From the NCBI GenBank assembly GCA_013619155.1, contig JABXKT010000026.1:1-47575 (forward strand): a stretch of 47,575 bases of DNA, in the 5' to 3' direction. Made by a program: the position numbers and the translations under genes. Of the stretch, positions 8,643-17,123 are shown piece by piece. Numbering within the stretch: the stretch's first letter is position 1; each line of letters opens with the position of its first letter. Below the pieces are notes generated by a model. The model was not told where the DNA came from. It did no database searches and worked only from the letters and a program-made list of their open reading frames with translations. This DNA comes from Desulfobacteraceae bacterium. Lineage in GTDB: Bacteria; Desulfobacterota; Desulfobacteria; Desulfobacterales; Desulfolunaceae.

Positions 8643-8777
8643 ATGGCAAATGGGGATGTGGTATTTTTGCCCTCGGACGTCCGGGATCTCCTGACAAACT
8701 TGGCTACCCACCCCCACGGAATCAAGGTCCGACTGGAGAGCAGACTCGTGGGGCGTGTTAAGCGTATTCACAGTTGA
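8643..8777 (+). pseudogene. Truncated YwbE-family gene (C-terminal part)
   Basis: A 44-codon frame encodes an unrelated start (MANGDVVFLPSD) followed by 'VRDLLTNLATHPHGIKVRLE' and 'SRLVGRVKRIHS'. In the last 34 residues 28 are identical to the full YwbE protein at 6042-6239, but the N-terminal half (R-G-x-x-V-x-I-V-L-K-x-D-Q) is missing. 'AGAAGGGGGG' precedes the ATG, so it could still be translated. It starts 11 bases after the aldehyde dehydrogenase stop. A remnant is the simplest reading; a functional short YwbE is possible because the conserved C-terminal half is intact. Confidence 0.75.
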
Positions 8778-8823
8778 GGTGATGAGGCTACTGGCGGATA
8801 AAACTCTGGAGAGATATAGTAGA

Positions 8824-8829
8824 TATAAT
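8824..8829 (+). promoter_or_regulatory. Possible -10 box for the cas operon
   Basis: A perfect TATAAT lies about 100 bases before cas3 in an AT-rich stretch between the ywbE remnant and the cas operon. No good -35 hexamer is seen at the right distance, so this is tentative. Confidence 0.25.
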
Positions 8830-8930
8830 TTTATTGATCTTTATTCTAAAACGCCGGATGATTCCTGGCGATGAGGGGGCCTTCGGGTACGCTTCATGAC
8901 AAAGCGAATCCGGCTGAACAGGAGGGGTGA

Positions 8931-11396
8931 ATGAAATATTACGCCCATACGACCGACGATGACGATACCCGGAATAGCTGGCAACCCCTTGAAACCCATC
9001 TAAAAGCGGTCGGTATCGATTCAGGTCTCTTTGCCGGGGCAGTGGGGCTCTCTTCGGCCGGTACATTGATGGGGCTGCTCCACGATGTGGGTAAGTATAC
9101 ACGGCAGTTTCAGAGGTATCTCGATAAAGAGGAGGCGACGGGCGGAGATCACTCCTCTGCCGGTGCTCAGTGGCTCTGGAATGAGTTTCGGCAATATGGC
9201 CCTTTCGGGGTGCTGTGTGGCCAGATTTTAGCTCTCGGGGTGTGTTCCCATCACTCGGTGCTGAGTGATTGCCTCTCTATGGATGGTGAAACGGATCTTT
9301 TTACCCAGCGCATGGGGAAGGCAGCCAACCTGGCCGAGGTGATGTCATCTCTGGATGGGGAGATACTCTCATCCGTTATACCCCTTTTTTCAAAAAAGAG
9401 TGTGGCCGAGCTTAAGGCGCATCTCTTCTCGATTAAGGCGGGAAATGATACCCGGGGGCTCGCCACCGGGGCGGCGGCTCTGTGTGATGCCTGCCCGGAT
9501 AAGATAAGGCGCTCATGTGCCGCACGAGATCCCATCACGGCATTTCAGTTTGGTCTGGTGGCGCGGTTTTTATACAGCTGCCTCATCGATGCGGATCGAA
9601 TAGACGCTGCGTCTGTGGGGCACTCCAAGCCGTCGGATGAACCTCATCGTTCTTATGTCGGCTGGTCTATCCTTAGTCATCGTATGGAAACCTACCTTTC
9701 CGGTTTAAAGGAGCGATTTTCCATTGACGGGATTCGCCATCGCGTGTCGGGTTTTTGCCGGGAGCGTGCCGGGGATCCCAAGGGCCTTTTCTCCCTTACT
9801 GTGCCGACGGGAGGCGGGAAGACACTGGCAACCCTGCGATTTGCCCTTCACCATGCGGCCCGGCACTCTATGCAGCGGGTGATCTATGTGATTCCCTATA
9901 CATCCATTATCGATCAGAATGCCCAGGAGGTGAGATCCATCTTAGAGGTTGAAGAGCCTTTTGGGTCTGTAGTCCTTGAGCATCACTCGAATCTGGAACC
10001 GGAAAAAGAGACGGGTCAGAGCCGGAAACTGGCCGAAAACTGGGATTCACCCATCGTTTTTACCACCATGGTCCAGTTTCTGGAGGCTCTCTTCGGCAGG
10101 CGTACCCGGGACGCCCGACGCATGCATCGTCTGGCTGGGAGCGTGATTATTTTCGATGAGATCCAGACCCTTCCTATCAACTGTGTGCATCTCTTCTGCA
10201 ATGCATTGAACTACCTCGTGGACCATTGCGAAACCTCGGCTCTGCTCTGTACCGCAACCCAGCCCCTTTTAGGATCATTGGATAATCCTTGCTACGGTGC
10301 ACTTCGTCTGGGGCCGCAACAGGAGATCGTCCCGGATATTCAGGCGCTTTTTAAGGCGTTGAAGCGGGTTGAGATCATTGATCTCATCAAACCAGGGGGG
10401 TGGGGGGCAGAGGAGATCGCAGCGAAGGCTAGGGCGCTCTTTCTCGATACGGGGAGCTGTCTCGTGGTGGTCAATACCAAGCGGTGGGCCAAGGTATTGT
10501 ACGGACTCTGCGCCGATGCGGGCCTCGATAAAAATAGTCTGTTTCACCTCAGTACCGATATGTGTCCGGCCCATCGCATGGCTGTTTTAAAAGAGATGCG
10601 GAAGCGCCTGGGTAAAAAACCGGTGCTCTGCATCAGCACCCAGCTTATTGAGGCGGGGGTGGATGTCAGCTTCGCCTCGGTGATTCGTTTTGTGGCTGGC
10701 ATGGACTCTATCCACCAGGCGGCAGGGCGCTGCAATCGTCATGGAGAGTTGGCCCTGGGCCGGGTCTATATCGTCAATCCCGATCATGAGTCGATCGGAC
10801 GTTTGACGGATATCGCAGAAGGGGTGCAGGTGACTCTTCGTCTTCTGGGTGAGTTCCGGAACGACCCCGATTTTTACGACGGGGAGTTGATGGGGCCCCG
10901 TGTGGTTGAGCGCTACTTTCATTACTATTTTTACAGGCGGCAAGATGAGATGCGTTACCCCATTTCAGAAGCCGGAAGGGATGACACCTTGTTGAATTTG
11001 CTCTCCTGCAATTGTCTCAATTCCGGGACTAGGAGCGATAAGTGGGTGCTGCGTCAATCCTTTGCCACCGCATCCAGAGCCTTTGCCCCCATTGATGCGC
11101 CTACCCAGGGAGTCCTCGTTCCGTATGGAAAAAAAGAAGAGACTGTCAAGGAGGGAAAACGCATTATTGGCGATCTCTGCGCGGCTTTTGAGCCGAAGAG
11201 GCAAAGGGAGCTCTTAAAAAAAGCCCAGCGTTATGCGGTCAATGTGTTTCCCCATGTGTTGAGGCAACTGGACGGGGAAGGAGCACTTCATGAAATTCAG
11301 GAGACGGGGATCTTCTATCTTGATGAGCGTTACTACAGTGACGAGTTTGGACTTTCCACTGGAATTGTTACACCCCTGGAGACCCCACTATTTTAA
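8931..11396 (+). CDS. cas3: CRISPR-associated helicase-nuclease Cas3 (type I-C)
   Basis: The protein has 821 residues. It has an N-terminal HD nuclease domain ('LLHDVGKYTRQFQRYL', H51-D52; 'HSSAG' H74; 'CSHHS' H107-H108) followed by a superfamily 2 helicase: Walker A 'VPTGGGKT' (291-298), 'FDEIQ' Walker B (408-412), 'CTATQP' motif III (440-445), and motif VI 'QAAGRCNRHGE' (596-606). In type I systems Cas3 is recruited to target-bound Cascade and unwinds and degrades the DNA. AGGAGGGG directly precedes the ATG. It is the first gene of the cas operon. All catalytic motifs are present, so it appears active. Confidence 0.97.
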   Translation: MKYYAHTTDDDDTRNSWQPLETHLKAVGIDSGLFAGAVGLSSAGTLMGLLHDVGKYTRQFQRYLDKEEATGGDHSSAGAQWLWNEFRQYGPFGVLCGQILALGVCSHHSVLSDCLSMDGETDLFTQRMGKAANLAEVMSSLDGEILSSVIPLFSKKSVAELKAHLFSIKAGNDTRGLATGAAALCDACPDKIRRSCAARDPITAFQFGLVARFLYSCLIDADRIDAASVGHSKPSDEPHRSYVGWSILSHRMETYLSGLKERFSIDGIRHRVSGFCRERAGDPKGLFSLTVPTGGGKTLATLRFALHHAARHSMQRVIYVIPYTSIIDQNAQEVRSILEVEEPFGSVVLEHHSNLEPEKETGQSRKLAENWDSPIVFTTMVQFLEALFGRRTRDARRMHRLAGSVIIFDEIQTLPINCVHLFCNALNYLVDHCETSALLCTATQPLLGSLDNPCYGALRLGPQQEIVPDIQALFKALKRVEIIDLIKPGGWGAEEIAAKARALFLDTGSCLVVVNTKRWAKVLYGLCADAGLDKNSLFHLSTDMCPAHRMAVLKEMRKRLGKKPVLCISTQLIEAGVDVSFASVIRFVAGMDSIHQAAGRCNRHGELALGRVYIVNPDHESIGRLTDIAEGVQVTLRLLGEFRNDPDFYDGELMGPRVVERYFHYYFYRRQDEMRYPISEAGRDDTLLNLLSCNCLNSGTRSDKWVLRQSFATASRAFAPIDAPTQGVLVPYGKKEETVKEGKRIIGDLCAAFEPKRQRELLKKAQRYAVNVFPHVLRQLDGEGALHEIQETGIFYLDERYYSDEFGLSTGIVTPLETPLF

Positions 11397-11405
11397 GGAG
11401 GAGCC

Positions 11406-12110
11406 TTGAAAAACAGTATCGCATTTACATTGTCCGGGCGCTATGCCCTCTTCACAGATCCCCTGACCCGCGTTGGTGGGGAGAGATGCTCCTACCATAT
11501 TCCCACCTACGAAGCCCTTAAAGGGGTGGTGAAATCCATTTACTGGAAGCCCACTCTTACTTGGGTGATCGACCGGGTTCGGGTGATGAAGTCTATGAGA
11601 ACCCAGACCAAGGGGATGAAGCCCATCTCATATAATGGGGGGAACAGCATTGCCATCTACACTTATCTTGCCGACGTTACATATCAGGTGGAGGCTCACT
11701 TTATATGGAATGAACACCGCCCGGAGCTGGCAAGGGATCGTATCGACGGTAAGCATTTCTCCATCGCCCGGCGTATGGTGAATCTCGGGGGACGGCAGGA
11801 TATCTTCCTTGGCACACGCGAGTGTCAGGGGTATGTGGAGCCTTGCGTCTTTGGGGAGGGCGATGGGGCGTATGATGATCTCGATGAGCTGGGTTTCGGC
11901 CTGATGTTCCATGGATTTGACTATCCGGATGAGACTGGGAATGAGGCACTCTCCAGCCGTTTCTGGTACCCCACGATGCGAAGAGGGGTGATTGATTTTC
12001 TCGCCCCAGAGGCATGTGAAGTGCGAAAATTTGTTCGGCCGATGCACCCCAAGCATTTTGAGGTGGGGGGCAATATGAGGGATGTGGCCATCGAGGAGGT
12101 GGGGGGATGA
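11406..12110 (+). CDS. cas5: Cas5 of type I-C (Cas5d), crRNA-processing endonuclease
   Basis: The protein has 234 residues with the Cas5d opening ('FTLSGRYALFTDPLTRVGGERCSY'). In type I-C, which lacks Cas6, Cas5d cuts the pre-crRNA and stays in Cascade. Tyr46 ('SIYWK') and Lys116-His117 ('DGKHF') fall at the positions I recall for the catalytic Y46, K116 and H117 of the Bacillus halodurans enzyme. The start is TTG at 11406, set by AAGGAGG 5 to 11 bases upstream and by the lack of a good ATG. It lies 9 bases after cas3 and overlaps cas8c by 4 bases (ATGA). Confidence 0.95.
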   Translation: MKNSIAFTLSGRYALFTDPLTRVGGERCSYHIPTYEALKGVVKSIYWKPTLTWVIDRVRVMKSMRTQTKGMKPISYNGGNSIAIYTYLADVTYQVEAHFIWNEHRPELARDRIDGKHFSIARRMVNLGGRQDIFLGTRECQGYVEPCVFGEGDGAYDDLDELGFGLMFHGFDYPDETGNEALSSRFWYPTMRRGVIDFLAPEACEVRKFVRPMHPKHFEVGGNMRDVAIEEVGG

Positions 12111-14077
12111 GCTGGATTCAAAAACTCTCTGATACCTATGATCAGGTTAAAAAGAGTCCCTCAATTACAAGTGATGCGCTGTTGCCTGTGGGATATATCA
12201 ACAGCCAGGTGAATATCGAGGTCTGTATCGATGGTTCGGGGGAATTTTTAAGGGCTCGGGTTCTCGAAGATGACGATGCGTTAACCCCTATTCCATGCAC
12301 AGAAGGATCGGCTGGTCGGGCGGGAAGTCGCCCTACATCTCATTCTCTTTGTGACAAACTTCAATATGTTGCAGGCGATTTCGACGCGTATGGCGGGGCC
12401 GTGACATCAGGTTTTAAAAAGAATCCGAAGGAGCCGTTTGAACACTATATTGATTTATTGGCCCGCTGGTGTGGCACATATCCCGATCCTCTCCTTGAGG
12501 CTGTGTTGGCGTACGTAAAAAAAGAGCGGTTAATTCGTGATCTTGTGGCGCACAAAGTGCTTCCCATCGATACCGATGGAATGCTTGTTAAGAGAGCAGA
12601 CAAAGAGGCGAAGATCGGTTGGCCGATATGGAAGAGTCTGGTTCAAAGTCAGTCCCCTGAAGCGGCTTCGGTACGTTGGGTGGTAGAATCTGTGGATATT
12701 CAAGAACCTCGGGTCTGGAAGAGTCAAATGTTGCAGGCAAGCTGGGCGGAGCACTCTCTCTCCTTGGTCTCCCGTCATGATCTCTGCATGGCGTCTGGCA
12801 TCGAGACCTCTATCTCCAGTAATCATCCCAAGGGCATTCGTTACTCGAGTGATAAGGCCAAGCTGATCTCCGCTAACGATGGGCAGGGCTTTACCTTTCG
12901 TGGACGATTTACCGATAAGACCGGAGCCCAGGCGTGCGGGGTTGGCTCTGAGGTGACGCAGAAAGCCCACAACGCCCTGGCTTGGCTCATTGCCCGTCAA
13001 GGGGTCCGCACTGACACACAGGTTTTCGTCTGCTGGGCCGTATCTGGGGCTTCCCTTCCCAAGCCCCTGGCCCCGGCCAATGACATCTGGGCAGAGGAGA
13101 TCCCCGATAAGGGGGCGACGGTGGCCATAGAAGATGAAGGCTTTACCGTCGATTACAGCCGGGATGCCGGCCAGCGATTCGCTTTGAAGCTTCGTCGTTT
13201 TATTAAGGGGTATGCCGACCGGATTTCGCCCACAGAAGATATCGTGGTGATGGGGCTCGATGCGGCCACACCCGGTCGTATGAGTATTATCTATTATCGT
13301 GAACTGCTGGGGTCTGAGTTTCTTGAACGTCTGGAGGCCTGGCATTGGTCGGCGGTGTGGTGGCAACGGTATACGCGGCCCCTTTCCCAAGGGACATCCA
13401 AAAATGGCAAAACCGAGGTCGTCTGGCGGGTCTCCTCTCCATCTCCGAAGGGCATTGCCGAAACAGCCTTCGGATTGCGCCTGGATGACTCTTTAAAGAA
13501 GGCGACCGTCGAACGCCTGGTGCCCTGTATCATCGATGGTCGGCAGATCCCCTGGGATCTCGTGGCTCGTTGCGTGGGGCGTGTTTCAAACCGGGTGGGG
13601 ATGGAGCGGTGGGCGTGGGAGAAAAGTCTGGGGATTGCCTGTGCCCTTTACCGCGGTTTTTTTATCCGACACTTTGATCTTGAAAAACGGAGGGAGTATT
13701 CCATGGCACTGGATGATGAATGTACGAATCGAGACTATTTGTATGGTCGATTGCTGGCCATTGCCGAGCATGTGGAGGGCATCGCCCTCTATGCTGGAGG
13801 GGAATCACGGCCGACAACAGCTGAGCGTTTGATGCAGCGATTTTCGGATCGGCCCTTCTCGACCTGGCTGACTATCGAGAAGGCGCTTCAGCCGTATATG
13901 CAGCGTCTTCACAATATAAGGCCCGGCTTTCTGGTCAATATGAATCGATGCCTCGATGATGTGCATGCTCTTTTTGATCCAGTCGATTACACCTGCGAGA
14001 CACGGCTTTCGGGAGAGTACCTTCTGGGCTACCATTGTCAGCGACGCGTGTTGAAAAAAAGAGTGGATAACGCCTAA
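12107..14077 (+). CDS. cas8c: Cas8c (Csd1), large subunit of type I-C Cascade
   Basis: The protein has 656 residues, near the size expected for Cas8c. Family-like features are the N-terminal 'MSWIQKLSDTYDQV' and the regions 'QGFTFRGRFTDKTGAQACGV', 'AHNALAWLIARQG' and 'GLDAATPGRMSIIYYREL'. Cas8c recognises the PAM and, through an internal start in some I-C operons, also supplies a small Cas11-like subunit. I did not identify that internal start here. The start overlaps the cas5 stop by 4 bases. Its position between cas5 and cas7 is the canonical I-C order. Confidence 0.95.
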   Translation: MSWIQKLSDTYDQVKKSPSITSDALLPVGYINSQVNIEVCIDGSGEFLRARVLEDDDALTPIPCTEGSAGRAGSRPTSHSLCDKLQYVAGDFDAYGGAVTSGFKKNPKEPFEHYIDLLARWCGTYPDPLLEAVLAYVKKERLIRDLVAHKVLPIDTDGMLVKRADKEAKIGWPIWKSLVQSQSPEAASVRWVVESVDIQEPRVWKSQMLQASWAEHSLSLVSRHDLCMASGIETSISSNHPKGIRYSSDKAKLISANDGQGFTFRGRFTDKTGAQACGVGSEVTQKAHNALAWLIARQGVRTDTQVFVCWAVSGASLPKPLAPANDIWAEEIPDKGATVAIEDEGFTVDYSRDAGQRFALKLRRFIKGYADRISPTEDIVVMGLDAATPGRMSIIYYRELLGSEFLERLEAWHWSAVWWQRYTRPLSQGTSKNGKTEVVWRVSSPSPKGIAETAFGLRLDDSLKKATVERLVPCIIDGRQIPWDLVARCVGRVSNRVGMERWAWEKSLGIACALYRGFFIRHFDLEKRREYSMALDDECTNRDYLYGRLLAIAEHVEGIALYAGGESRPTTAERLMQRFSDRPFSTWLTIEKALQPYMQRLHNIRPGFLVNMNRCLDDVHALFDPVDYTCETRLSGEYLLGYHCQRRVLKKRVDNA

Positions 14078-14101
14078 AATTTTCATACCTAAGGGAGATA
14101 G

Positions 14102-14950
14102 ATGATGAGCCTTCAGCATAAGATTGATTTTGGTGTCATTTTTACCGTGGATCATGCAAATCCCAATGGAGACCCCTTAAATGGAAACCGGCCTCGAATC
14201 GACTACGATGGATTCGGAGAGGTGAGCGATGTCTGTCTCAAGCGGAAGATCAGGGATCGCCTGGCGGAGTCTGGGAAGACGATTTTCGTGCAGTCCGATG
14301 ATCGCAAGAGCGATGGGATGCCAAGCCTCCGTGTGAGGGCCGAGTCGGCAGAGTATGGGCTGGGAAAGGAGGCCTTTAACCCTAAGAAGGCAAAGATTGA
14401 TGATACGGCCAGGGCCGCCTGTGAGAAGTGGTTTGATGTCCGGGCTTTTGGTCAGCTCTTCGCCTTTGGAAACGAGGGGAGCAAGGGGGTCTCGATTCCC
14501 ATTCGCGGGCCGGTGAGTGTTCAGTCTGCATTTAGTATCGAGCCGGTGAGTATTACCAGTATACAGATTACAAAGAGCGTCAGCGGTGAGGGAGATGGCA
14601 GTAAGAGGAGTTCAGATACCATGGGGATGAAGCACCGAGTCGATAAGGGGGTGTATCTTTTCTATGGCAGTATGAATCCACAGCTTTCGGAGAGGACGGG
14701 GTTCAGCGATGAGGATGCCCAGGCCTTTAAGGCTGTTCTACCCCGGCTCTTTGAAAATGATGCCTCCTCGGCACGACCTGAGGGGAGCCTGACCGTGGAG
14801 AGGGTATTCTGGTGGAAACACAATTGTAAATCGGGGCAATACTCGTCGGCACGGGTACACCGAAGCTTGCATGTCACCGTTGCGGAACCCTATGACTATC
14901 AGCTGGATGATCTCCCCGGCCTTGAGCCTGAGGTGATGGAGGGCTTTTAG
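14102..14950 (+). CDS. cas7: Cas7 (Csd2), backbone subunit of type I-C Cascade
   Basis: The protein has 282 residues with the typical Csd2 opening ('IDFGVIFTVDHANPNGDPLN', then 'GNRPRIDYDGFGEVSDVCLK'). Further family features are 'FGQLFAFGNEGSKGVSIPIR' and 'ITKSVSGEG...MGMKHRVDKGVY'. Cas7 copies line the crRNA spacer in Cascade. Two in-frame ATGs (14102 and 14105) follow AAGGGAG; either could start. The 24-base gap to cas8c is the largest within the interference genes. Confidence 0.96.
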   Translation: MMSLQHKIDFGVIFTVDHANPNGDPLNGNRPRIDYDGFGEVSDVCLKRKIRDRLAESGKTIFVQSDDRKSDGMPSLRVRAESAEYGLGKEAFNPKKAKIDDTARAACEKWFDVRAFGQLFAFGNEGSKGVSIPIRGPVSVQSAFSIEPVSITSIQITKSVSGEGDGSKRSSDTMGMKHRVDKGVYLFYGSMNPQLSERTGFSDEDAQAFKAVLPRLFENDASSARPEGSLTVERVFWWKHNCKSGQYSSARVHRSLHVTVAEPYDYQLDDLPGLEPEVMEGF

Positions 14951-14955
14951 AAACC

Positions 14956-15579
14956 ATGTACTCCGATGACGATCTACTTCCCATCTCTGCCCTGCAGCAC
15001 ATTCTCTTCTGCCCCCGGCAGTGTGCCCTGATCCATCTGGAGAGGCTCTGGGTAGAGAACAGATACACGGCCGAGGGGCGGGTGCTCCATGAGCGGGTGG
15101 ATAAAAGAGGGGGGCGTCCGGGAAAAGGGGTGCGGGTGGTCTACGCCATGGATCTGAAAAATAGGCGGCTGGGTCTTACCGGCAAGGCAGATACGGTGGA
15201 GTTTCATGCCGACGGGAGTCGGTGGATGCCCTATCCTGTGGAGTATAAACGGGGAGCCTCTAAAAAAGGCAACCACGACAGGGTTCAGCTCTGCGCCCAG
15301 GCCCTCTGCCTGGAGGAGATGCACGATCTTTTTATCGATGAGGGGGCGCTTTTCTATGGGAAGACACGGCGGCGGGAGTCTGTCCTCTTTAGTGACTCTT
15401 TACGGGAAGAGACGGTAAAAACGGCCTATGCCCTGCATGCACTCTTTGATTCGGGAATTACTCCTGAAGCGGTGTATACGAAGAGATGCGATACCTGCTC
15501 ATTTCTTGGGGTCTGTATGCCTAAGGTCCTGGGTAGGGGGCGGGTGCAGAGGTATTTAAAGGAGATTATCAGGGGATGA
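14956..15579 (+). CDS. cas4: Cas4, RecB-like Fe-S nuclease for spacer acquisition
   Basis: The protein has 207 residues. Four cysteines suited to a 4Fe-4S cluster are present: C19 ('LFCPRQC') and C178, C181, C187 ('CDTCSFLGVC'). The RecB-type active site is visible as 'GKAD' (D79), 'PVEYKRG' (E96, K98) and 'QLCAQAL' (Q111). Cas4 trims prespacers and helps select those next to a PAM. The gene overlaps cas1 by 4 bases (ATGA), so it is tightly coupled to the adaptation genes. Confidence 0.96.
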   Translation: MYSDDDLLPISALQHILFCPRQCALIHLERLWVENRYTAEGRVLHERVDKRGGRPGKGVRVVYAMDLKNRRLGLTGKADTVEFHADGSRWMPYPVEYKRGASKKGNHDRVQLCAQALCLEEMHDLFIDEGALFYGKTRRRESVLFSDSLREETVKTAYALHALFDSGITPEAVYTKRCDTCSFLGVCMPKVLGRGRVQRYLKEIIRG

Positions 15580-16607
15580 GAACGCTTTTAAACACCCTTT
15601 ATGTCACCACCCAGAAGAGTTATCTCGGTAAAGACGGGGAGACCGTGGCAGTGAATATCGACCGGAAGGTGGTGGCCCGGATTCCAGTACACACCCTCTC
15701 GGGGATCGTCTGTTTTGGCAATGTGGGGATGAGCCCTTTTTTAATGGGATTCTGCGGTGAAAAAGAGGTGGGGGTCTCCTTTTTAACCGAACGGGGGCGG
15801 TTCCTCGCCCGGGTGGAGGGGCCGGTATCGGGGAATGTTCTGGTGCGTCGTACCCAGTATCGACGGGCCGATTGTCTGGACGTCTCCGCCGAGATCGCTC
15901 GGGCCTGCGTGATTGGTAAGGTCTCCAATAGCCGGGCTGTATTGGGTCGATCCCTTCGTGACCATGGGGATAAGATCGATGCAGGGGCCGTTAAAGATGC
16001 CATGGCTCGGCTGGGGGGGACCTTAAAAGAGCTGGGAAAACCGCTTCTTCTGGATACCATTCGTGGGCTGGAAGGGGATGCCGCACGCGCTTACTTTGGG
16101 GTGTTGGATCATCTGATCTTGAACCGGAAGGAGGCATTTCGGTTTTCCGGGAGGAGCCGCAGGCCCCCTGAAGATGCCGTCAATGCTTTGCTCTCATTTC
16201 TCTATACCCTGCTTCTTCATGACCTTCGGTCGGCTTTGGAGGCTGTGGGGCTGGACCCGGCGGTGGGCTTTCTTCACCGGGACCGTCCAGGTCGGCCCGG
16301 TCTGGCCCTGGATATGATGGAGGAGTTTCGAGCCTTTGTAGCCGATCGTCTGGCCCTCTCCCTTATCAACCAGAACCAACTTTCGCCAAGCGGTTTTCAA
16401 AAACTGGAGTCCGGGGCCGTGATGATGGATGATGAGACCCGGAAAACCGTGATCATGGCGTATCAGAAACGAAAACAAGATGAGATTCATCACCCCTTTA
16501 TCGGCGAAAAGGTTCAGATTGGGCAGCTTTTTTTTGTTCAGGCCCAGCTCCTCAGCCGCTATTTCAGAGACGATCTGGATGGCTATCCACCTTTTGTCTG
16601 GAGGTAA
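15576..16607 (+). CDS. cas1: Cas1 integrase
   Basis: The protein has 343 residues, matching type I-C Cas1. Metal-binding and catalytic residues are visible: E166 in 'IRGLEGDAARAYF', H234 in 'VGFLHRDRPG', and D246 followed by E249-E250 in 'LALDMMEEFR'. With Cas2 it inserts new spacers at the leader end. The start overlaps cas4. All catalytic residues are present, so acquisition should be functional. Confidence 0.97.
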   Translation: MRTLLNTLYVTTQKSYLGKDGETVAVNIDRKVVARIPVHTLSGIVCFGNVGMSPFLMGFCGEKEVGVSFLTERGRFLARVEGPVSGNVLVRRTQYRRADCLDVSAEIARACVIGKVSNSRAVLGRSLRDHGDKIDAGAVKDAMARLGGTLKELGKPLLLDTIRGLEGDAARAYFGVLDHLILNRKEAFRFSGRSRRPPEDAVNALLSFLYTLLLHDLRSALEAVGLDPAVGFLHRDRPGRPGLALDMMEEFRAFVADRLALSLINQNQLSPSGFQKLESGAVMMDDETRKTVIMAYQKRKQDEIHHPFIGEKVQIGQLFFVQAQLLSRYFRDDLDGYPPFVWR

Positions 16608-16613
16608 TCCCCC

Positions 16614-16901
16614 ATGATGGTATTGGTGAGTTACGATGTGGCCATGGATGACAGTGGGCAAAAAAGGTTGCGACGGATCTCTAAGACCTGTCAGAATTAC
16701 GGGCAGCGGGTGCAATACTCTATTTTTGAGTGCCGTGTGGACCCGGCCCTCTGGACGTTGTTTAAACAAAAACTCTTAGATGAGATGGACCCGGAAAAGG
16801 ATAGCTTGAGATTCTATTATCTGGGCTCTAACTGGAAACGCCGGGTGGAGCACGTGGGAGCCAAGCCAGCCCGTGACCCTGATGCGCCCCTTATTTTTTA
16901 G
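16614..16901 (+). CDS. cas2: Cas2, structural partner of Cas1
   Basis: The protein has 95 residues with the ferredoxin-like fold start 'MVLVSYDV' (Asp8 at the conserved position) and 'CQNYGQRVQYSIFECRVD', followed by 'DSLRFYYLG'. Cas2 bridges two Cas1 dimers. GGAGGTAA precedes two adjacent ATGs (16614, 16617). The stop lies at the start of the CRISPR leader. Confidence 0.96.
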   Translation: MMVLVSYDVAMDDSGQKRLRRISKTCQNYGQRVQYSIFECRVDPALWTLFKQKLLDEMDPEKDSLRFYYLGSNWKRRVEHVGAKPARDPDAPLIF

Positions 16902-17123
16902 GTGCGAACCCAAAGCGTGTTTTTTGGGTTTCTGTCTAAGTAGCTGTATTTTATATTAAAAACTGCATATATGCAAAACAGGGTTCGCGTATTTGTATCT
17001 TGTTGAAATTAAAAGGAATCGATATGGATCTCCCTTTAACACCCCCTTTGATCTGGAGAATCGATGAGGGTTCGCAAAAGTACGTTGCATACCTTCGTTA
17101 TATCGGTATGTTGCATTGCAAGT
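16902..17123 (+). promoter_or_regulatory. CRISPR leader of the type I-C array
   Basis: The 222 bases between cas2 and the first repeat are AT-rich in their first half and have no gene. They begin with the 'GTGCGAACCCAAAGCG' block that I recall following cas2 in other type I-C loci. A small hairpin (AACCCAAA/TTTGGGTT, 16907-16930) is present. Transcription of the array toward higher coordinates and spacer insertion at 17124 are expected from this region. Confidence 0.75.
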
